Shown: positions 36,958 through 47,635, numbered from the stretch's first letter. The stretch: DNA of 64,000 bases from Phalacrocorax aristotelis (GCF_949628215.1 NC_134310.1:12041401-12105400); one strand, 5' to 3'. A program made the numbers and translations. The notes: a model not told the origin generated them from the letters alone.

Positions 36958-36975
36958 TGGCGCCCAACGTGAGGC
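36958..36975 (+). promoter_or_regulatory. Primer-binding site, tRNA-Lys-like
   Basis: TGGCGCCCAACGTGAGGC matches the complement of the tRNA-Lys(1,2) 3' end at 17 of 18 positions. The corresponding site in copy 2 (55915-55932) has drifted further. Mammalian ERV-L is named for tRNA-Leu, so the Lys-type site is noteworthy. Confidence 0.8.
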
Positions 36976-36999
36976 TCAAAGGGTTTGAGATAATAACAG

Positions 37000-37680
37000 T
37001 TGCTAGTCACAGCATTGGCTCATCTGTTCTCAATATTAGTTTATCAGATAGATACCATGCTGATTTTAAAGTACATTTTAAAGACTGGTGTTGGGTTTTG
37101 TAGTTTCCTGTGCTCTGTAGTGATTAGAGATGTTTTGTATGGGAGATTTGTTATTAAAACACTGGTCTTGAGCTTTGCTGGTTATTTGGGTCTTGCATGG
37201 AAGCCGATACTGTACTTTGGGTACCACCTCATGGAGACAATTAGCAATTATACCTCTTCCTCTGAGAGGTTCTTCATGAAGGAAATAAAGACTAGCACCT
37301 TAGCTACCTTCTTCTATAATGCTTCCTCCTTCATTACAACAACTTTTCAGTATCTTGACCATCCTTGGGTAGTTAAGATACATCTGGTGATATCGCTTGG
37401 GAATATTGTTTTGCTTTTGTACAAGGTTAATAAGCAATTTAAGAATATCATCCAGAGATCTGCCCCAAGGCTCCATAGCTATGGGTGGCAGGGTATGTGG
37501 GATAGAATGGGCAAATGCCTAAGATGGTGGGCACCCCCAGTGTTGTGGGACTTCACCCTGGAACAAGTGCAGAATCCTGAAAGATTTGCAGAATATTTGG
37601 AGGAAGTATGTTGTCACCCTGGCAATTCCAGAGAGATAGAAATCAGTGCAATGTGCTGGGGCCTGGCCCATGCCTATTGA
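37000..37680 (+). CDS. Hydrophobic ORF between primer site and gag, unknown function
   Basis: A 226-codon open frame; a likely start is the ATG at 37060 (MLILKYILK), because sequence before it is leader. The protein has several hydrophobic segments that could span membranes (around CSFLCSVVIRDVL, LVLSFAGYLGLAW, LVISLGNIVLLLY), then a Trp-rich basic region and a C-terminal LEQVQNPERFAEYLEE stretch. It ends at TGA 37678-37680, and the same TGA occurs in copy 2 (57063-57065). Copy 2 preserves the N-terminal half from 56655. I do not recognise this as a known gag domain. It may be an accessory membrane protein or an unusual N-terminal Gag extension. Confidence 0.55.
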   Translation: MLVTALAHLFSILVYQIDTMLILKYILKTGVGFCSFLCSVVIRDVLYGRFVIKTLVLSFAGYLGLAWKPILYFGYHLMETISNYTSSSERFFMKEIKTSTLATFFYNASSFITTTFQYLDHPWVVKIHLVISLGNIVLLLYKVNKQFKNIIQRSAPRLHSYGWQGMWDRMGKCLRWWAPPVLWDFTLEQVQNPERFAEYLEEVCCHPGNSREIEISAMCWGLAHAY

Positions 37681-37980
37681 GCCCTATTTAACACTATTCA
37701 GTGCCCCCAAGAGGAAGGGAAGGCCCCTGGATCTAAATCAACAAAGAAAAAGAAAGCAACAAGCACTGAGGCCACTCCTACCCCCACGACAGGCACTGCA
37801 GCTGAACCAGAGAACCGACCCATGCCAGTATCAGTCGCCTGGAAAACCTGGAAGAGAAAATCAACGTGTTTAGGAAGAGATGATGAAAAAGCAGGGCCAT
37901 CATGAGGAGAGGAGGAAGAAGAGGGAGAACTCATAAAAAGACAGAAACCACCTGATCCTTGGCCTTGAGTGAGTTGAGAT
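37681..37980 (+). pseudogene. gag linker region, Lys/Pro/Thr-rich
   Basis: After the TGA the same frame stays open as a low-complexity stretch (TKKKKATSTEATPTPTTGTA) until a stop near 37902. In copy 2 the matching segment is retained and joined in frame to integrase by a deletion. It is probably a flexible linker between the N-terminal ORF and capsid. Confidence 0.5.
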
Positions 37981-38628
37981 ATGCAAAAATACTTTGGCTG
38001 CCATCTAGGTGAGCACATTGTCACCTGGCTCCTCCGATGCTGGGATAACGAGGCCAGTAGCCTGGAATTAGAGGGAAAAGAAGCAAAGCAAATGGGATCC
38101 CTTTCTGGGGAAGGGGGTGTTGACAAAGCAATTGGAAAAGGGACACAAGCCCTCAGCCTCTGGAGGCGACTCCTGTCCGGTGTAAAGGAAAGGTATCCCT
38201 TCAGGGAAGATGTTATATATTGCACAGGGAAATGGACAACCATGGAGAAAGGTATCCAGTACCTGAGGGAATTAACCGTGCTTGAGGTGATTTACGGTGA
38301 CCTGGACAATGAACAGTCACCCAAAGATCCAGATGAAGCCCAGTGCACACGACCCATGTGGTGGAAGTTTGTATGGAGTGCACCATCGACGCATGGGAAC
38401 GCATTTGCAGTAATGTCCTGGAAAGATGATGAGGCACCAACAGTAGGGAATGCGGTTGATAAACTCGGGGATTACGAAGCAAATATCTCTTCTTCCCTCG
38501 TCTTGGCTGTGGAGAAACTGTGCCAAGAGCTCCAGCAACTGAAAGAAGATATGTCCTACTCCCCAGCAGTACGGACCGGTATCTCAGCCATTAGGAGTAA
38601 GTGTCCCTTTGCTCACAAGAGAGGATAA
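37981..38628 (+). CDS. gag: ERV-L-type Gag capsid region
   Basis: A 215-codon frame whose segments (VLEVIYGDLDNEQSPKDPDE, CTRPMWWKFVWSAPS) resemble class III (ERV-L) Gag, the family from which the mouse restriction factor Fv1 derives. Gag forms the particle shell. The end, SKCPFAHKRG, lacks a complete zinc knuckle, consistent with ERV-L Gag usually lacking a CCHC nucleocapsid. It is absent from copy 2 through deletion. The true start may lie upstream in another frame. Confidence 0.75.
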   Translation: MQKYFGCHLGEHIVTWLLRCWDNEASSLELEGKEAKQMGSLSGEGGVDKAIGKGTQALSLWRRLLSGVKERYPFREDVIYCTGKWTTMEKGIQYLRELTVLEVIYGDLDNEQSPKDPDEAQCTRPMWWKFVWSAPSTHGNAFAVMSWKDDEAPTVGNAVDKLGDYEANISSSLVLAVEKLCQELQQLKEDMSYSPAVRTGISAIRSKCPFAHKRG

Positions 38629-39137
38629 ACACCCCAGTCTGCCCTATGGTTTTACCTGTGTGACCATGGCGAGGACATGAGGAAGTAGGACGGAAAACCT
38701 ACCTCGACCCTAGAGGCACAGGTACATGAGTTGCAAGGAAGAACAATCACACAGAAGGGTTCCTTCAGGAAAGGTGCTGCTGCAGTTTCCAGTGAGCAGG
38801 TCCCCAGACAGAGGAGTAGAAGCCCTGATTTTATTTTTGATCTTAAAAGAGAGACCTCTGATTTGCATTTACATGAACTGAGTAGCAAATACTATGTTCG
38901 GGACTAGAGGGGCCCTGGCTCCACCCAGGTGGAGGAAAGGGACAACCAGGTTTACTGGACTGTGTGGATCTAATGACCTGGCACATCAGACACCCAGGAC
39001 TATAAGGAGGGAATTAAACACCTGTCTACCTCACCTGGTCTCTCAAAAGACCCTTCTGTTGTGGGGTTGCTGAAGGTCAAAGAACAACAGGTGCCAATCA
39101 CCACCACAACAGTGCACCAGCAAAATACCACACCAAC
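38629..39137 (+). pseudogene. gag-pol junction, degraded
   Basis: No frame stays open and no intact protease motif was found between capsid and reverse transcriptase. Protease is presumably deleted or too decayed to read. Confidence 0.5.
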
Positions 39138-39833
39138 AGAGACTCGCTGATCCCCATCCATGAGCTCATTCACCAACTGGAGAGCCAAGGAGTCATCAGC
39201 AAGACTTGCTCACCCTTTAACAGTCCCATATGGCCAGTGTGGAAGTCTAATGGAGAGTGGAGACTAACAGTAGACTATTGTGGCCTGAATGAAGTCACTC
39301 CACCATTGAGTGCTGCTGTGCCAGACATGCTAGAACTTCAATGCAAAATGGAGTCCAAGGCAGCCAAGTGGTATGCCACAACTGATATCGCTAATGCATT
39401 CTTCTCAATCCCTCTGGCAGCAGAGTGCAGGCCACAGTTTGCTTTCACATGGAGGGGTGTCCAGTACACCTGGAATCGACTGCCCCAGGAGTGGAAACAC
39501 AGTCCTACAATTTGCCATGGACTGATCCATACTGCACTAGAACAGTTTGGAGCTCCAGAACACTTTCAGTCTATTGATGACATCGTCGTGTGGGGCAATA
39601 CAGCAGAGGTTGCTTTTGAGAAAGGGAAGAAAATAGTCCAAATCCTTCTGAAGGCCGGTTTTGCCATAAAACAAAGTAAGGTGAAGGGACCTGCACAGGA
39701 GATCCAGTTCTTAGGAATCAAATGGCAAGATGGATGTCATCAGATCCCAATGGATGTGATCAACAAAATAACAGCATCCGAGATGGAAGGCTGCTATATG
39801 GAGTCCTACACGACAAGTCGCAGAAACTGCTGA
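39138..39833 (+). pseudogene. pol: ERV-L-type reverse transcriptase, truncated
   Basis: From about 39138 the frame reads fingers-palm reverse transcriptase: SPFNSPIWPVWKSNGEWRLT, ATTDIANAFFSIPL, FAFTWRGVQYTWNRLPQEW, then FQSIDDIVVWG at the catalytic turn (IDD in place of the usual YxDD) and a class III signature, FLGIKWQDGCHQIP. Beyond about 39773 the sequence leaves the family, so thumb and connection are deleted before a stop at 39831-39833. Confidence 0.87.
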
Positions 39834-40110
39834 AGGAGAAGGTGGATTGAGCCAGTTTGCAGAGGTAAAGGCCATCCAGCTGGCCTTAGACATTGCTGAA
39901 CGGGAAAAGTGACCAGTGCTCTATCTCTATACTGACTCATGGATGGTGGCAAATACCCTGTGGGGGTGGTTACTAGCAATGGAAGCAAAGCAACTGGCAG
40001 CGCAGAGGTAAACCCATCTGAGCTGCTGCACTGTGGCAAGATATTGCTGCCCGGGTAGAGAACCTGGTTGTAAAAGTACATCATGTGGATGCTCAAATCC
40101 CCAAGAGTCG
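39828..40110 (+). pseudogene. pol: ERV-L RNase H remnant
   Basis: Frame fragments LSQFAEVKAIQLALDIAERE and then, after an in-frame TGA (39910-39912), LYLYTDSWMVANTLWGW show the Glu and Asp of RNase H. A further frame change lies near 40010. The N-terminal part of the domain is missing. Confidence 0.75.
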
Positions 40111-41035
40111 GGCCACTGAAGAACATCGGAACAACCAGCAGGTGGATCAGGCTGCCAAGATTGAAGTGGCTGAGGTGGATCTGGACTGGCAACATAAGGG
40201 TGAATTATTTCTAGCTCGGTGGGCCCATGACACCTCAGGCCATCAAGGGAGAGATGCAACATACAGGTGGGCTCGTGATCGAGGGGTGGACTTGACCATG
40301 GACGCTATTGCGCAGGTTATCCACGAATGTGAAACGTGCGCTGCAATCAAGCAAGCGAAGCAGGTAAAGCCTCTGTGGTATGGGGGACGATGGCTGAAAT
40401 ATAAATATGGGGAGGCCTGGCAAATTGACTATATCACACTCCCACAAACCTGCCAAGGCAAGTGCCATGTGCTCACAATGGTGGAAGCAACCACTGGCTG
40501 GTTGGAAACATATCCTGTGCCCCATGCCACCACCTGGAACACTATCCTGGGCCTTGAAAAACAAGTATTACGTCGACATGGCACCCCAGAGAGAACTGAG
40601 TCTGACAATGGTACTAATTTCTGAAAGAACCTCATAGACGCCTGGGCCAAAGAGCATGGCATTGAGTGGGTGTATCACATCCCCTATCATGCACCAGCCT
40701 CTGGGAAAATCGAAAGATACAATGGAATATTAAAGACTAAATTGAGAGCAATGGGTGGTGGGACATTTAAACACTGGGATACACATTTAGCAAAGGCCAC
40801 CTGGTTACTCAACACAAGGGGATCTGCCAATCGAGCTGGCCCTGCCCAATCAGAAGCCTTACGTACTGTGGAAGGGGATAGAGTCCCTGTAGTGCACGTA
40901 AAAAATATGCTGGGCAAAACAGTCTGGGTTATTCCTGCCTCAGGCAAGGGAAACCCGTTCATGGAATTGCTTTTGCTCGAGGACCTAGGTGCACTTGGTG
41001 GGTGATACAGGACCATGGAGGACTCTGGTGTGTAC
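40085..41035 (+). pseudogene. pol: ERV-L integrase, copy 1, interrupted by TGA
   Basis: Zinc-binding His/Cys region (WAHDTSGHQG...CETCAAIKQAK), catalytic core Asp in QIDYITLPQ, Asp in ESDNGTNF, then TGA at 40622-40624. It resumes in the same frame with HIPYHAPASGKIERYNG, which carries the catalytic Glu. The C-terminal end is shifted after ASGKG at about 40950 and stops at 41003-41005. Copy 2 has the same TGA and an intact C-terminus. Confidence 0.88.
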
Positions 41036-41515
41036 CTCAAGGGGATTTGATTTTGGGTGAAAACAGCCAATGAACTGAATGGTATGCTGTTAATTGCTAT
41101 GTAATGTTGTATGTCATCACTACTATGGTTGCTATATGCCATATCAATGGTATCATAGCAGTAATCTCCCAAATTAATGAAGACTAAACTTTGAGTAAGC
41201 GAAGCAAAGTGCAGCAGTGCTGGAACAAGGGCTGACTTCAGCATGCAACAATCTAACAGCACACGCCATCTGTATGGCCCTGAAAGACTGTTACGATAGA
41301 TGGAAGCCGAAGGCATGGACTAAATGAGCTCAGTGGACATTTTCTCGACATTTGTGCATATCTTACAGACATTTTACAGAGGTGGTCCATAAATTAAGGG
41401 GATGATAAATATCTGTGTATTTTCTCAAAGGATGGGAAGGCAGGGTGGTGGTTGTTGTGGCTGTATTGATAGTATGGGACCTGAGCATGACATAAATGGT
41501 ATAAGGGGAGGATAC
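41036..41515 (+). other. ERV-L 3' untranslated internal region with polypurine tract
   Basis: About 480 bp from the integrase end to the 3' LTR with no env and no recognisable dUTPase. It ends in a purine-rich AAGGGGAGGATAC just before 41516, the plus-strand primer. The equivalent in copy 2 is interrupted by an LTR at 58248-58741. Confidence 0.7.
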
Positions 41516-42152
41516 TGTCATGGTTGAGGTGGGATAGGGTTAATTTTCTTCACTGTTGCTGGTATAGTGCTGTGTATTGTATTTAGTATGAAAATAATGT
41601 TGATAACACACAGATGTTTTAGTTGTTGCTAAGTAGTGCTTTTACTAGTCAAGGACTTTTCTAGCTTCCCATGCTCTGCCAGGTGCAGAAGAAGCCTGGA
41701 GGGGAGGGGGCACAGCCAAGACAGCTGATCTAAACTGGCCAAAGGGATATTCCATATTATATGATTTCATGCCCAGTATATTAACTGGGGGGAGTTGGAT
41801 GGGGGAAGCAGCGATCATGGCTCAGGGACTGGCAGCGTCAGCCAGTGAGTGGTGAGCTGTTGCCTCACTTGTTTTTTGTGGTTTTTTTCCCCCCGGGTTT
41901 CATTTCTCTCTCTCTCTTGTTATTTTTCTTTTCATTATATTGTCATCATCATTATTATTGTTATTATTATAATCATTATCCTTACCATTATTACTATTAG
42001 TATTTTATTTTAATTATTAAACTGTTCTTGTCTCAACCCACAAGTTTTCTTGCTTTTTCTCTTTCAATCCCCTCCCCCAATCTCACAGGGGTGGGGGGAG
42101 TGAGCGAGAGGCTGTGTGGTGCTTAGTTGCTGACTGGGTCTAAACCACGATG
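41516..42152 (+). repeat. 3' LTR of ERV-L-like copy 1
   Basis: Starts TGTCATGG; the expected CGACA end reads CGATG at 42152. The CRE has decayed to TGATTTCA and an ATT/ATC microsatellite lies at about 41938-42005. It differs from its 5' partner at many sites, so the provirus is old relative to the alpha-like one. Confidence 0.88.
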
Positions 42153-43075
42153 CTCTCTTTTCTCCAAATTTAGGTACTTGCAAATAAGTTTACTGGGATA
42201 TTTTATTCAGACTTAAGCTCATTCATATGCCTGTATCAGAAAAGAACTACCACAGAAGACTAGTGCTGTATTGGTGGCGTTATAATTACGAATCTCTTTG
42301 TTGTACTGAAGCAGCCTTTAGTTTTGAAAGCTAATCTCTTGCCGGTTTCTGATTTGTTCTGAAATCATTAATTTCATCTCCTGAAGTCTAATATCTGTGC
42401 TTTCAGGCACTGTAACTTAGTATAATGCAAGTTCACGGGATTCATATGAGTAGCACAAGTATAAATTACATTTGTATGTTTACTGTTTATAGTCTAGAAA
42501 TTCAATTAATCAGAGTATTTACAGATTGAAACACCAAGCTATCAAAGTGTCAGTCACACAGGGTAACCAATGAGATTTCAATGTGTTTAGCAGTCAAATC
42601 TAATCATCCTTCACTTCACTTGGAGCTATTCAGTCTGAAGTGATAAACATGCTAAATTTTTACAAGGCCTGAAGTAATTAGAAAATAAGTACAGGGTGTG
42701 TCCAAGAGAGATTATGCTGCTTTGTTACTTAAAAGCTTTTTAAAGCATTTTGATAAGCTGCAAACAGTCCCTTCAAATTTACTAAATTAAATAGAGTTTT
42801 TTACAGGAGCAGTCCTGTCACTATTCAGCAAAAGTATTCAAACAATAAGAGGCTAAGATGTTGCCTAAAAGAAGTTTTCCTTACTATACACTTTAAATTT
42901 CTCTGAAAAGTCAGTGATACTAAATTCATATGTGCATGTTTTATCACGTTGGATGTCAGACAGTTTAGTCACATTCATACTAAGTCTCCTAAAATGCATA
43001 ACCTGAGTCTTGGCAGCTATTGCTATACACAAAGTGTTGAATAAATTTTTTTTTTTAATGGAGGTTAATTACAGG
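42153..43075 (-). other. JMY: JMY 3' UTR (proximal part, end inferred)
   Basis: AT-rich sequence between the JMY stop and the provirus. An AATAAA on the - strand (complement of 42212-42217) would end the UTR about 860 nt after the stop and some 60 bp before the LTR. The UTR may instead be longer and interrupted by the provirus. Confidence 0.45.
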
Positions 43076-43383
43076 TTAATTTTCCCAGTCTGTGCAAGGC
43101 AAACTCTCCTCTTCATCCTCTGATTCAGGTGATGCTTCCTTAATTCGTCGCAATGCTTCATGGACGCTCCTTGTCAGAGGGTCAGTATCAGGCAGAATTG
43201 TAAAGGATTCTCTCAAAACATCTTTCTGCACTTTCTTCAGTTTCACCCCTTTCCTGATCTGTGCCAAGATGTTATTGCTATCATCTTCATTGGGAAAAGG
43301 AGGGAGACTTCTCTGCTCAACTTTTCTTAAGTGAAAGCTGCCACGCTTCAAAGAAGCCAGCACTTCATCCATTGGGGAACTCA
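43076..43383 (-). CDS. JMY: JMY terminal coding exon (WH2, central and acidic regions)
   Basis: JMY nucleates actin through tandem WH2 domains, activates Arp2/3 through a central-acidic tail, and is also a p300/p53 cofactor. The acceptor TTTTTCTGCAG|TG starts 308 nt that first complete a Val codon with the last G of the previous exon. Residues include WH2 motifs MDEVLASLKRGSFHLRKV and NILAQIRKGVKLKKV, a central helix DPLTRSVHEALRRIKEA and an acidic tail ESEDEEESLPCTDWEN with the Arp2/3-binding Trp near the end. Stop TAA is at 43078-43076. The GTG at 43384 is not a start codon but splice-site sequence. Confidence 0.96.
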
Positions 43384-45783
43384 CTGCAGAAAAATCGAGA
43401 CCTTCAGTATTATTTTTACTAGATTAATTCAGTCTTATTTTGTATTTCCTACAGACCAAAAAGTAGCCACGTGCAATTAATGTGATAGTTCCATTACCAT
43501 AAGTATAAAGGAGACTGTAGCATTTTCAATTTTATCATTCTGTAGCTCTATTATTGTTTTAGCCTCCAAAGTTATATTCCCTATTACCAGGTCAAAACTG
43601 GATTATACAGACAATTATAATTTCTGAAACCAAGTAACCTACTATCAGGCAGGTAGCAGAACCTTTCGAACAAGATGGCTTTCCTGTTTGTACTCAAGAA
43701 AATCAAAACATAATGAAAGTGTATATTACATTATATTTCTTGACTTTGAAACTCAGGTAATGAGTATGCATCTTAAGTATTGGACTGTGCAGTCACAAAA
43801 ATGCAAGCACAGAGGAGAGCCTACATTCTCAGAACTTGCATTTTGTGGCTGATTTTACCTGCTGTATGACTATTACTACATGCCAGTGAGGGAAGCAGCG
43901 GTACAGTCAACTGCAACAGCATGTATTTTCCTGCCTCTCTGGATTCATGTATGTATCAGCACCTAGTCACAGCGTGCCTTTCCTTCCTTTATAATTAATG
44001 AAAACAGAGAAGAGTTAATACTTTATCACAAAACCTTCCTTTATCACCAATTTGAAACTAGGTCTCTGCAGAAATAAAAATCAGGCTTTGGCTCTTTGAA
44101 GAGCTACAAGTAGGTAAGATCTCTGTCAGAGAATGCAATATAATAAAGTACAATAGTCCAAAATAGCTCCCACACACTAGCACATACAACGTGCAGCACA
44201 TATCAATCAATAGATGAATATCCATCTCCAGGTTTTTTTATATTTTTGTATATTTTTAAAACCTGTTTTGCATTTTTGAGTGGACTTTGTCCATCAAACT
44301 AATGGCCCAGACAGTTGGAATAGTCACAAGGAAAAGAGAGAAATAAAAGAAGAAAACAGGACTGCATATTTGAAGGAGGAAGGAAGGATTGTAAAATACT
44401 CATTTGTCAGAGACACAAATTTCTGAAGCCACTTAGAGACTTGGTACATCTCAGGGAATACAGAGCAGCAGGTAGAGTGCTGCTGCAGATATTAATGATA
44501 CTCTTAAGAGGGAGGATATAATTTGATTTTATATTTGTCATTTTATGATGTATAATCAAATTGTACACACAATAAAAATAAACAGTAGGACTACAGAAAA
44601 ATAAACATGGAGCACAGCGCATCAAAATTGATAATGAACTTAAGACACTGTACCTGTGACTTGCAAGACTCGTAAGAGCTTAAAATTCTATAACTATTCA
44701 GTTGCTTCAAGGTTTCTCAGTAATTTAAAGACAATTCTAGAAGAAACACTCCTTGTTTCTGCCTGATAGATGAAAACAGTTCTAATTTTGATTTTATCTG
44801 GATGAGGGAAAATTCCAATTGAGAGATGTTTTCTGTAGTTGTAACTGACAGAGCCAGACAGAACTTTTATTAAAAGGTTATTACAACCATATTACAGTAG
44901 TGTGACCCAAGGCCCACCTGAGATACTTTTTCTCAGTGACTTCCAGTAAAACAGTTCAGCTGAGCGCTTTTGAAAATCCCATCTCTGATTTTCAAATAAA
45001 AGCTTTGCTCTAATATAGCATGTTTCATCAAAACATCAAGATTATTTTGTTCAAACATGGCTGCCATTCTCCCCATTTTATATATGGGATAAAGGATAAA
45101 CAGTTAAAACCAACTAGCACAGAACCACAGTGAAGTTGTAACATCTCCCAGCTCAGCCCTATGCGCTATTCACTCGTCTCAATTTCCAAAAAAGTTTTTG
45201 ATCTTTTAACTATTTATTAAATGCTTTGCTGAATGATTATAGATTTAATTCTCAATTGTAGTTAAATGTATACATTCTTACTCAGCTCTCAAGGGGACTT
45301 GAGAGTTTGTGGATTTTTGTAGGAAAATTTGAAGAAACCTTGAAGAAAGTATTCTCAAGGTTTCCTATGTTCTAAGACAAGTATTCGTTTTACTAGGCCA
45401 TAAATTATGTAAAATTCTGTTCTTAAAAAAAAACCACTGCATCCTCAGGTGAAGCATATAATATTTGCAGTGCTAGCTGTAAACAAGATAGTTAAAAAAA
45501 GAATCTTTTAGGCAATGTTTAGCTCCATTTTCCAGCTAGTCTAATGTGGTATATCATAGGATCAGTTTCACAAGTGTTTTCTATCTAACTGAACAAGTAT
45601 ACCGCACGCTGTCATACAGGTCCTAACATTTTTCTGAGTTGCCAAAATTTGGCAACTGAAAAAGATTTAACAACTTTCCCATTAATAATTATAAATAAAA
45701 TACAGCATACACTTCTCTATATAGCAATTCAAAATAGGAATTGATGTGTGTTACAATTAAATACACAGAAATTAAAACATTAC
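43384..45783 (-). other. JMY: JMY last intron
   Basis: AT-rich intron of 2.4 kb with a GTAATG donor and TGCAG acceptor. No embedded feature recognised. Confidence 0.85.
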
Positions 45784-46330
45784 CTCTCCTCCTGTGTAAA
45801 CCCTCTAGATCACCGGTCTTCTTAAGCTTCTTCTTGGCACTAACTAGCTGACTGCTGTCAAATAAATGTGCTGTTGGGATACTGGAAGAGTACTGGACTC
45901 CCTTCTCCTCACTCTGATGTTTAACAAAGCTGTTGCTTTTCTCTAAGTATTTGGTGTAATCTTCCTTGGTGGACAAAGGTGGAAGCGGAGGTGGTGGAGG
46001 CAAAGGGGGTGGAAACGGTACTACAGTAATAGTCTCCGTTTGAAGCTCATTACTGGTGAGTGGAGAAGTACTAACATGAGGCAGTTCAGAGGTAACACCA
46101 TTGGGAGGTAACGAGATATCTTGAAGTTGTTCTAAGCTTGTGGATTCCTGCACTTGCAAAGGCTGAACGGCATTTTCCAATTCCACCTCTTCACTTTTCT
46201 CTTGGATTTGTATGGTTGCTGGCAAAGATTGAGGCTGATCTACACAGGACACAGAGCTGGCTGCACATTTTCTTCTTGCATGAGCCAGTCGTAGTCTGGC
46301 TGATTTAAGTACTACTTGCCCAGGGTACCG
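45784..46330 (-). CDS. JMY: JMY coding exon with poly-proline region and first WH2
   Basis: A 547-nt exon from acceptor TTCACTTTAG|CGG to donor AGGAGAG|GTAATG. It begins RYPGQVVLKSARLRLAHARR, passes through an acidic, Ser/Thr-rich linker, then a profilin-binding type proline tract (PFPPPLPPPPPLPPL), and ends with HLFDSSQLVSAKKKLKKTGD followed by LEGLHRRR, which fits the first WH2 element. It ends in phase 1; the next exon supplies the rest of the codon. The frame past 45784 is intron read-through. Confidence 0.95.
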
Positions 46331-47635
46331 CTAAAGTGAAAAAGTTATTTACAATTAGATAAGTACATGCAACACGCTATTTTAGATACTAAGTACTCAT
46401 TAGAAAGGCAAACCCTAATGACAAGTACAATTAATCGACTCTTTTTTCTTCATTTACTATTTTCATTCATTTTGCCCTGGGCATAAAACCAATCCTCACC
46501 TTTATGCAAAAATGATCCATTTTCATAACTTTTTTTCATGGTTAAGCCATAATTCACATGTGATTTGTGTAGTCAGGGATACACATGGGTTAAAGTTAGG
46601 ATTTCACTAAGAACCACATTGTACATTCAAAACTGTTTTTTTCTGAAAACTAAAATTCAAAATTCCCTCTTGCTTCCCTGTTCTAAAACTGGTGCGCTCT
46701 GCAGCAAAGTCCTCTCTGACCTAATATGCTAGCCTTAGATGTGAATCATACTGCTTAAAAAGGTATTTCTTGAAAATATCAAACATTTTGAGAATTTCCC
46801 AAGTGTTTTTAATTTAGTTCTTAAATTTGCTGCTTCAGTATCTGTCTTTTCAAATTAGCTTCATCCATAGCCATTTTTATGCAAAAGTAAAAACTGCTTC
46901 CAAAATGCAGGTCTAAAACATTTTAGGCAATTGTGGCAGGCCTAAAGCAATAGAGAACATGTCAATATAAACGTGCTCATACATAAAGTCAGTTCATTAA
47001 CAGGTGCTGGTTAAAATAAGTAAAATATGCTTTAATTTAGAGAATCTATGCAATTCAAAAGCCTTGCAAACAATAATGATATGAAGAATGTACTGCTAAG
47101 CAAGACAGCTTTCCAGTAAAGAAACTTCTCATACCTATATTTTTTATGTATTCAGCAAAACTAAGCAAAACAAAAAAGTCTTCACCAATTAATAGTGTCT
47201 CTGTTTTCTTGCACTTTCATCCATCTCCTTATTATCTCCCCTTCATTCCATCTTCTATCCATTTTGTGATACTTATATTGTCATAGGAAGAGGCAGGTAT
47301 TGACAGGTGTTATTCCAGTCAGTGGTAGTGGGGGTATGTCAGATGATAATGGTCTTTGCGGGAAATACCATTTAGATTATACTTCTTTTCGGAAAGTTTG
47401 CTATGTGTCTTGTCACAATGTGTAGATGTGACAGCAAACAGAAGCTTATTACGGCACCAGGAATGCAACGGCCAGAGAAATTCGCTACCACCAATGCCAT
47501 ATTTTGTCGTAAATATTCCAAAGAACAGTTAACTATAAAATGGCAGAGAATATCTAATAGCATAGTATAGTCTTGGAATAAGTGAAAATTTCTTTTGCAA
47601 AAGAAATTGGTGGAAACAGAAGAGTTGTTCTTTAC
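46331..47635 (-). other. JMY: JMY intron
   Basis: 1.3-kb AT-rich intron with no embedded feature recognised. Confidence 0.85.

Larger units (their letters stand above)
36368..42152 (+). mobile_element. ERV-L-like provirus, copy 1
   Basis: 5' LTR (36368-36950), tRNA-Lys-type primer site (36958-36975), a hydrophobic ORF (37000-37680), ERV-L-type gag capsid (37981-38628), reverse transcriptase (about 39138-39773), RNase H pieces, integrase (40085-41035), purine tract and 3' LTR (41516-42152). Flanks CTCTG (36363-36367) and CTCTC (42153-42157) match at 4 of 5. There is no env, as expected for class III elements, and no dUTPase was recognised. Stops and frameshifts in pol make it defective. It lies antisense to JMY, about 0.9 kb beyond the JMY stop. 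Confidence 0.92.

Noticed and set aside
41036..41515. A dUTPase domain after integrase, as in some mammalian ERV-L
   Set aside because: No open frame or dUTPase motif is visible in either copy.
45689..45783. Extension of the JMY proline-rich frame beyond the donor (VLISVYLIVTH...)
   Set aside because: Intron read-through; the donor AG|GTAATG and phase match to the terminal exon fix the end at 45784.
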